Assembly: GCF_001186125.1 (NCBI RefSeq)
Contig: NW_014040494.1
Location: 45,708 to 73,187 of the forward strand
DNA length: 27,480 bases
Reading direction: 5' to 3'
Source of the DNA: Sphaeroforma arctica JP610
Lineage: Eukaryota; Opisthokonta; Ichthyosporea; Ichthyophonida
A program made the translations under genes and the position numbers. This document shows positions 26,154 to 27,480 of the stretch, one piece after another. The notes under the pieces were generated by a model. The model was not told the origin of the DNA, did no database searches, and saw only the letters and a list, made by a program, of their open reading frames with translations. The number at the start of each line of letters is the position of its first letter. Position 1 is the first letter of the stretch.

Positions 26154-27002
26154 TCAACCACGACAGCGTACTGTATATATGAACTGACCGGTAATGCTGT
26201 TCGTCGCGCCGTGGTTGAACAGACCAAGTGCAACGCCCCGGGCGACCATTTCCCGAGACTCGTGCGTACCCGGCGACACTCCCAAGTAGCGTGCTCCGTA
26301 CAATTCTAGCTGCTCACAGCGCTCTTGAATAAAGATCAAGGCATCCGACCTAGTGTACGTTGAAAGTGTCCCGAGTGCAGTTTCAAGGTACTTCTCCATA
26401 CGCACCGCCGCGCCCTTGCAAGTCTGCCGTGATCCGTACGAAAAGCCCGGTACAAAGATCTCCGGAAGCTTGGCCATTTCCGGTCGCGAGTTGATGATCG
26501 TCCACATTTCCGGCGATATCAGATGTTTGCGTCCACGTCCCACAAGGCGACTAACCCCCACGCGGTGATCCTGGAGCAGCTTCTTGGCCATCTTAACCCA
26601 GTTGGATTTGACCCCGCAGGCAATGGCAGCATCGATGTTTGCCCCCGGATCAATCCGGCCGTCTTGAAGCAACACCCTGACCACGTTCCTGTTTTTCTTG
26701 CGCACAGCAAGAATGAACGCGGAGCTCTCCTGCGCCGTCGGATCGATCCGTGGATCTTGCAGCAAGAGTCGCACCACGCCCAGCCGCCCGGTACGACAGG
26801 CCAGGACAAAGGCTGTATTGTCCCTGGCCGCGGGGTCTGCCCGTCCATCCTGCAGCAGCAGCTTGACAATGGCTAGATTCCCTCTGCGTATGGCCATTGT
26901 AAACACGTATGGATCAACTGTCAAGTTCTTGTTCTTTAAAAGCTCCTCGACCAACTCTATGTTGTTGTCGAACACGGCCTCGGATAGCATATTGTTGTTC
27001 AT
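26154..27002 (-). CDS. Ankyrin-repeat protein, virus-like, intact
   Basis: 282 codons from ATG 27002 (MNNNMLSEAVFDNNIELVEEL). The frame extends to 27101, but a TATA box (27034-27041) lies between, so 27002 is the better start. Four clear ankyrin units cover residues about 10-145, each with LLLQDGRADPAARDNTAF-like sequence (LLLQDGRAD, LLLQDPRID, VLLQDGRID, LLQDHRV). The 'LLQD-x-R-x-DP' type is abundant in giant-virus and protist ankyrin families. The C-terminal half (…MAKLPEIFVPGFSYGSRQTC… to …YTVRCRG) is unique and not recognised. Ankyrin proteins bind other proteins; in viruses they often adapt host ubiquitin ligases, but no F-box is seen here. No introns. It is convergent with the gene at 24879. 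Whether it is still expressed is unknown. Confidence 0.85.
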   Translation of the reverse strand: MNNNMLSEAVFDNNIELVEELLKNKNLTVDPYVFTMAIRRGNLAIVKLLLQDGRADPAARDNTAFVLACRTGRLGVVRLLLQDPRIDPTAQESSAFILAVRKKNRNVVRVLLQDGRIDPGANIDAAIACGVKSNWVKMAKKLLQDHRVGVSRLVGRGRKHLISPEMWTIINSRPEMAKLPEIFVPGFSYGSRQTCKGAAVRMEKYLETALGTLSTYTRSDALIFIQERCEQLELYGARYLGVSPGTHESREMVARGVALGLFNHGATNSITGQFIYTVRCRG

Positions 27003-27033
27003 GATTGTGATATGAAAGGAAAAAATCGACATC

Positions 27034-27041
27034 CTTATATA
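27034..27041 (-). promoter_or_regulatory. TATA box of the ankyrin gene
   Basis: TATATAAG on the minus strand. Its 5' end lies 39 bases before ATG 27002, which leaves a 5' UTR of only about 5-12 bases if transcription starts at the usual distance. Confidence 0.55.
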
Positions 27042-27262
27042 CAACACGGATATCCCCCCTCTCATGACACTATAACAGTGTCCCATGGGAAATACTTTCA
27101 TCGATCACTCCCTTCTCATGCACTCACTACTCTTCTGTGTGTCCAGTATAGATATATAAATTGTTTTTGTATATATCTATATTTTCTTACCAAATTTCAG
27201 TCTCAAAATATGCCCTCGGTGTGTTTCTGGGGGATGTACCATACTATCGTAACCGTTCATGG

Positions 27263-27421
27263 CTATTCTTCTGATGATTCGGGCGATTTCTTCAGGTTTT
27301 CTATATAATTAGCTTGCTCAGTCGTCGTGGTCGTCAGCACGTAGGATCTCATACCAACAACAAAAAGTGCTCCTAGGACCAGCAGTCTAATAATGACAAG
27401 GGCAAATGTTTTTACACTCAT
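27263..27421 (-). CDS. Small single-pass membrane protein, 52 residues, unknown
   Basis: The ATG at 27421 opens MSVKTFALVIIRLLVLGALF and continues VVGM, one membrane segment of about 20 residues. A Thr run (YVLTTTTTEQ) and a charged, Ser/Glu-rich tail (LKKSPESSEE) follow, with the stop at 27263. The layout resembles small envelope proteins of large DNA viruses and also the N-terminal anchor of the fossil at 13459. There is no promoter in view because the window ends close by. It may be chance open frame. Confidence 0.35.
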   Translation of the reverse strand: MSVKTFALVIIRLLVLGALFVVGMRSYVLTTTTTEQANYIENLKKSPESSEE

Positions 27422-27480
27422 ACTTTAATTTTAATAATTTTATTATTTTTATTATTATTATCATTATTACTATTATTATT
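27422..27480. repeat. ATT/TTA-rich low-complexity tract at the window edge
   Basis: Alternating TTATTATTATTAT-type sequence continuing past the window. Confidence 0.7.

Noticed and set aside
26519-26876. Frames of about 116 codons on both strands inside the ankyrin gene
   Set aside because: They are shadows of the GC-rich ankyrin coding sequence; only the 27002-26154 frame shows repeats with family consensus.
27012-27308. 98-codon plus-strand frame
   Set aside because: It lies across the ankyrin promoter and the small membrane protein in antisense, with no motif.

Overview
The window is eukaryotic nuclear DNA. It has GT-AG introns, TATA boxes, microsatellites and minisatellites, an APE-type LINE, a Ty1/copia remnant and repeated TTTAGGG-type (telomere-like) motifs. 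The mix of spliced host genes with compact, unspliced, giant-virus-style genes and a Fanzor nuclease would fit a protist known to carry endogenous giant-virus DNA, such as an ichthyosporean. That assignment is inference; no marker gene in the window settles it.

Layout. (1) 1-4800, plus strand: the 3' part of a spliced host gene. Four exons (12-219, 982-1214, 2939-3017, 3908-3952) and a possible terminal exon (4601-4789) join with consistent intron phase. Its introns hold different tandem arrays. (2) 4850-6500: AT-rich DNA with no supported gene. (3) 6590-7744, minus strand: a two-exon gene for a secreted Lin12/Notch-repeat (LNR) plus class-3 lipase protein, with a TATA box and a poly(A) signal. 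(4) 7860-9500: AT-rich DNA with no supported gene. (5) About 9560-10780: decayed Ty1/copia LTR and gag. (6) 11.0-16.5 kb: a block of decayed unspliced genes that looks like old large-DNA-virus sequence: an F-box/repeat protein, an endonuclease/exonuclease/phosphatase (EEP) protein, a membrane-anchored protein, a Fanzor (eukaryotic TnpB-like RNA-guided nuclease) on the minus strand, a 66-bp minisatellite and a RING-like remnant. (7) About 17.09-22.52 kb, minus strand: a nearly full-length LINE with ORF1, endonuclease and reverse transcriptase. It is flanked by a 17-bp telomere-like direct repeat. (8) 22562-23135, minus strand: a secreted LNR plus DUF1036-like gene related to the lipase gene at its N-terminus. 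The LINE seems to have landed in its 3' UTR. (9) 23.7-27.4 kb: a second compact virus-like block with a Cys/His-motif protein with an acidic tail, a degenerate repeat protein, a convergent ankyrin protein with a very short leader, and a small membrane protein.

How the parts relate. Two secreted LNR genes share an unusual Cys-rich N-terminal module and the same 3' arrangement (stop, CCCTAAA-type motif, AATAAA). This makes it possible to read the LINE insertion as an event inside the second gene. The two virus-like blocks share architecture (no introns, short spacers, degenerate repeat proteins, N-terminal membrane anchors) and bracket the LINE and the second LNR gene. They may be one old insertion later split, or two insertions. 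The standouts are the Fanzor remnant in virus-like DNA, the sense-oriented telomere-like motifs at 3' splice sites and 3' UTRs, and the LINE placed in such a motif.
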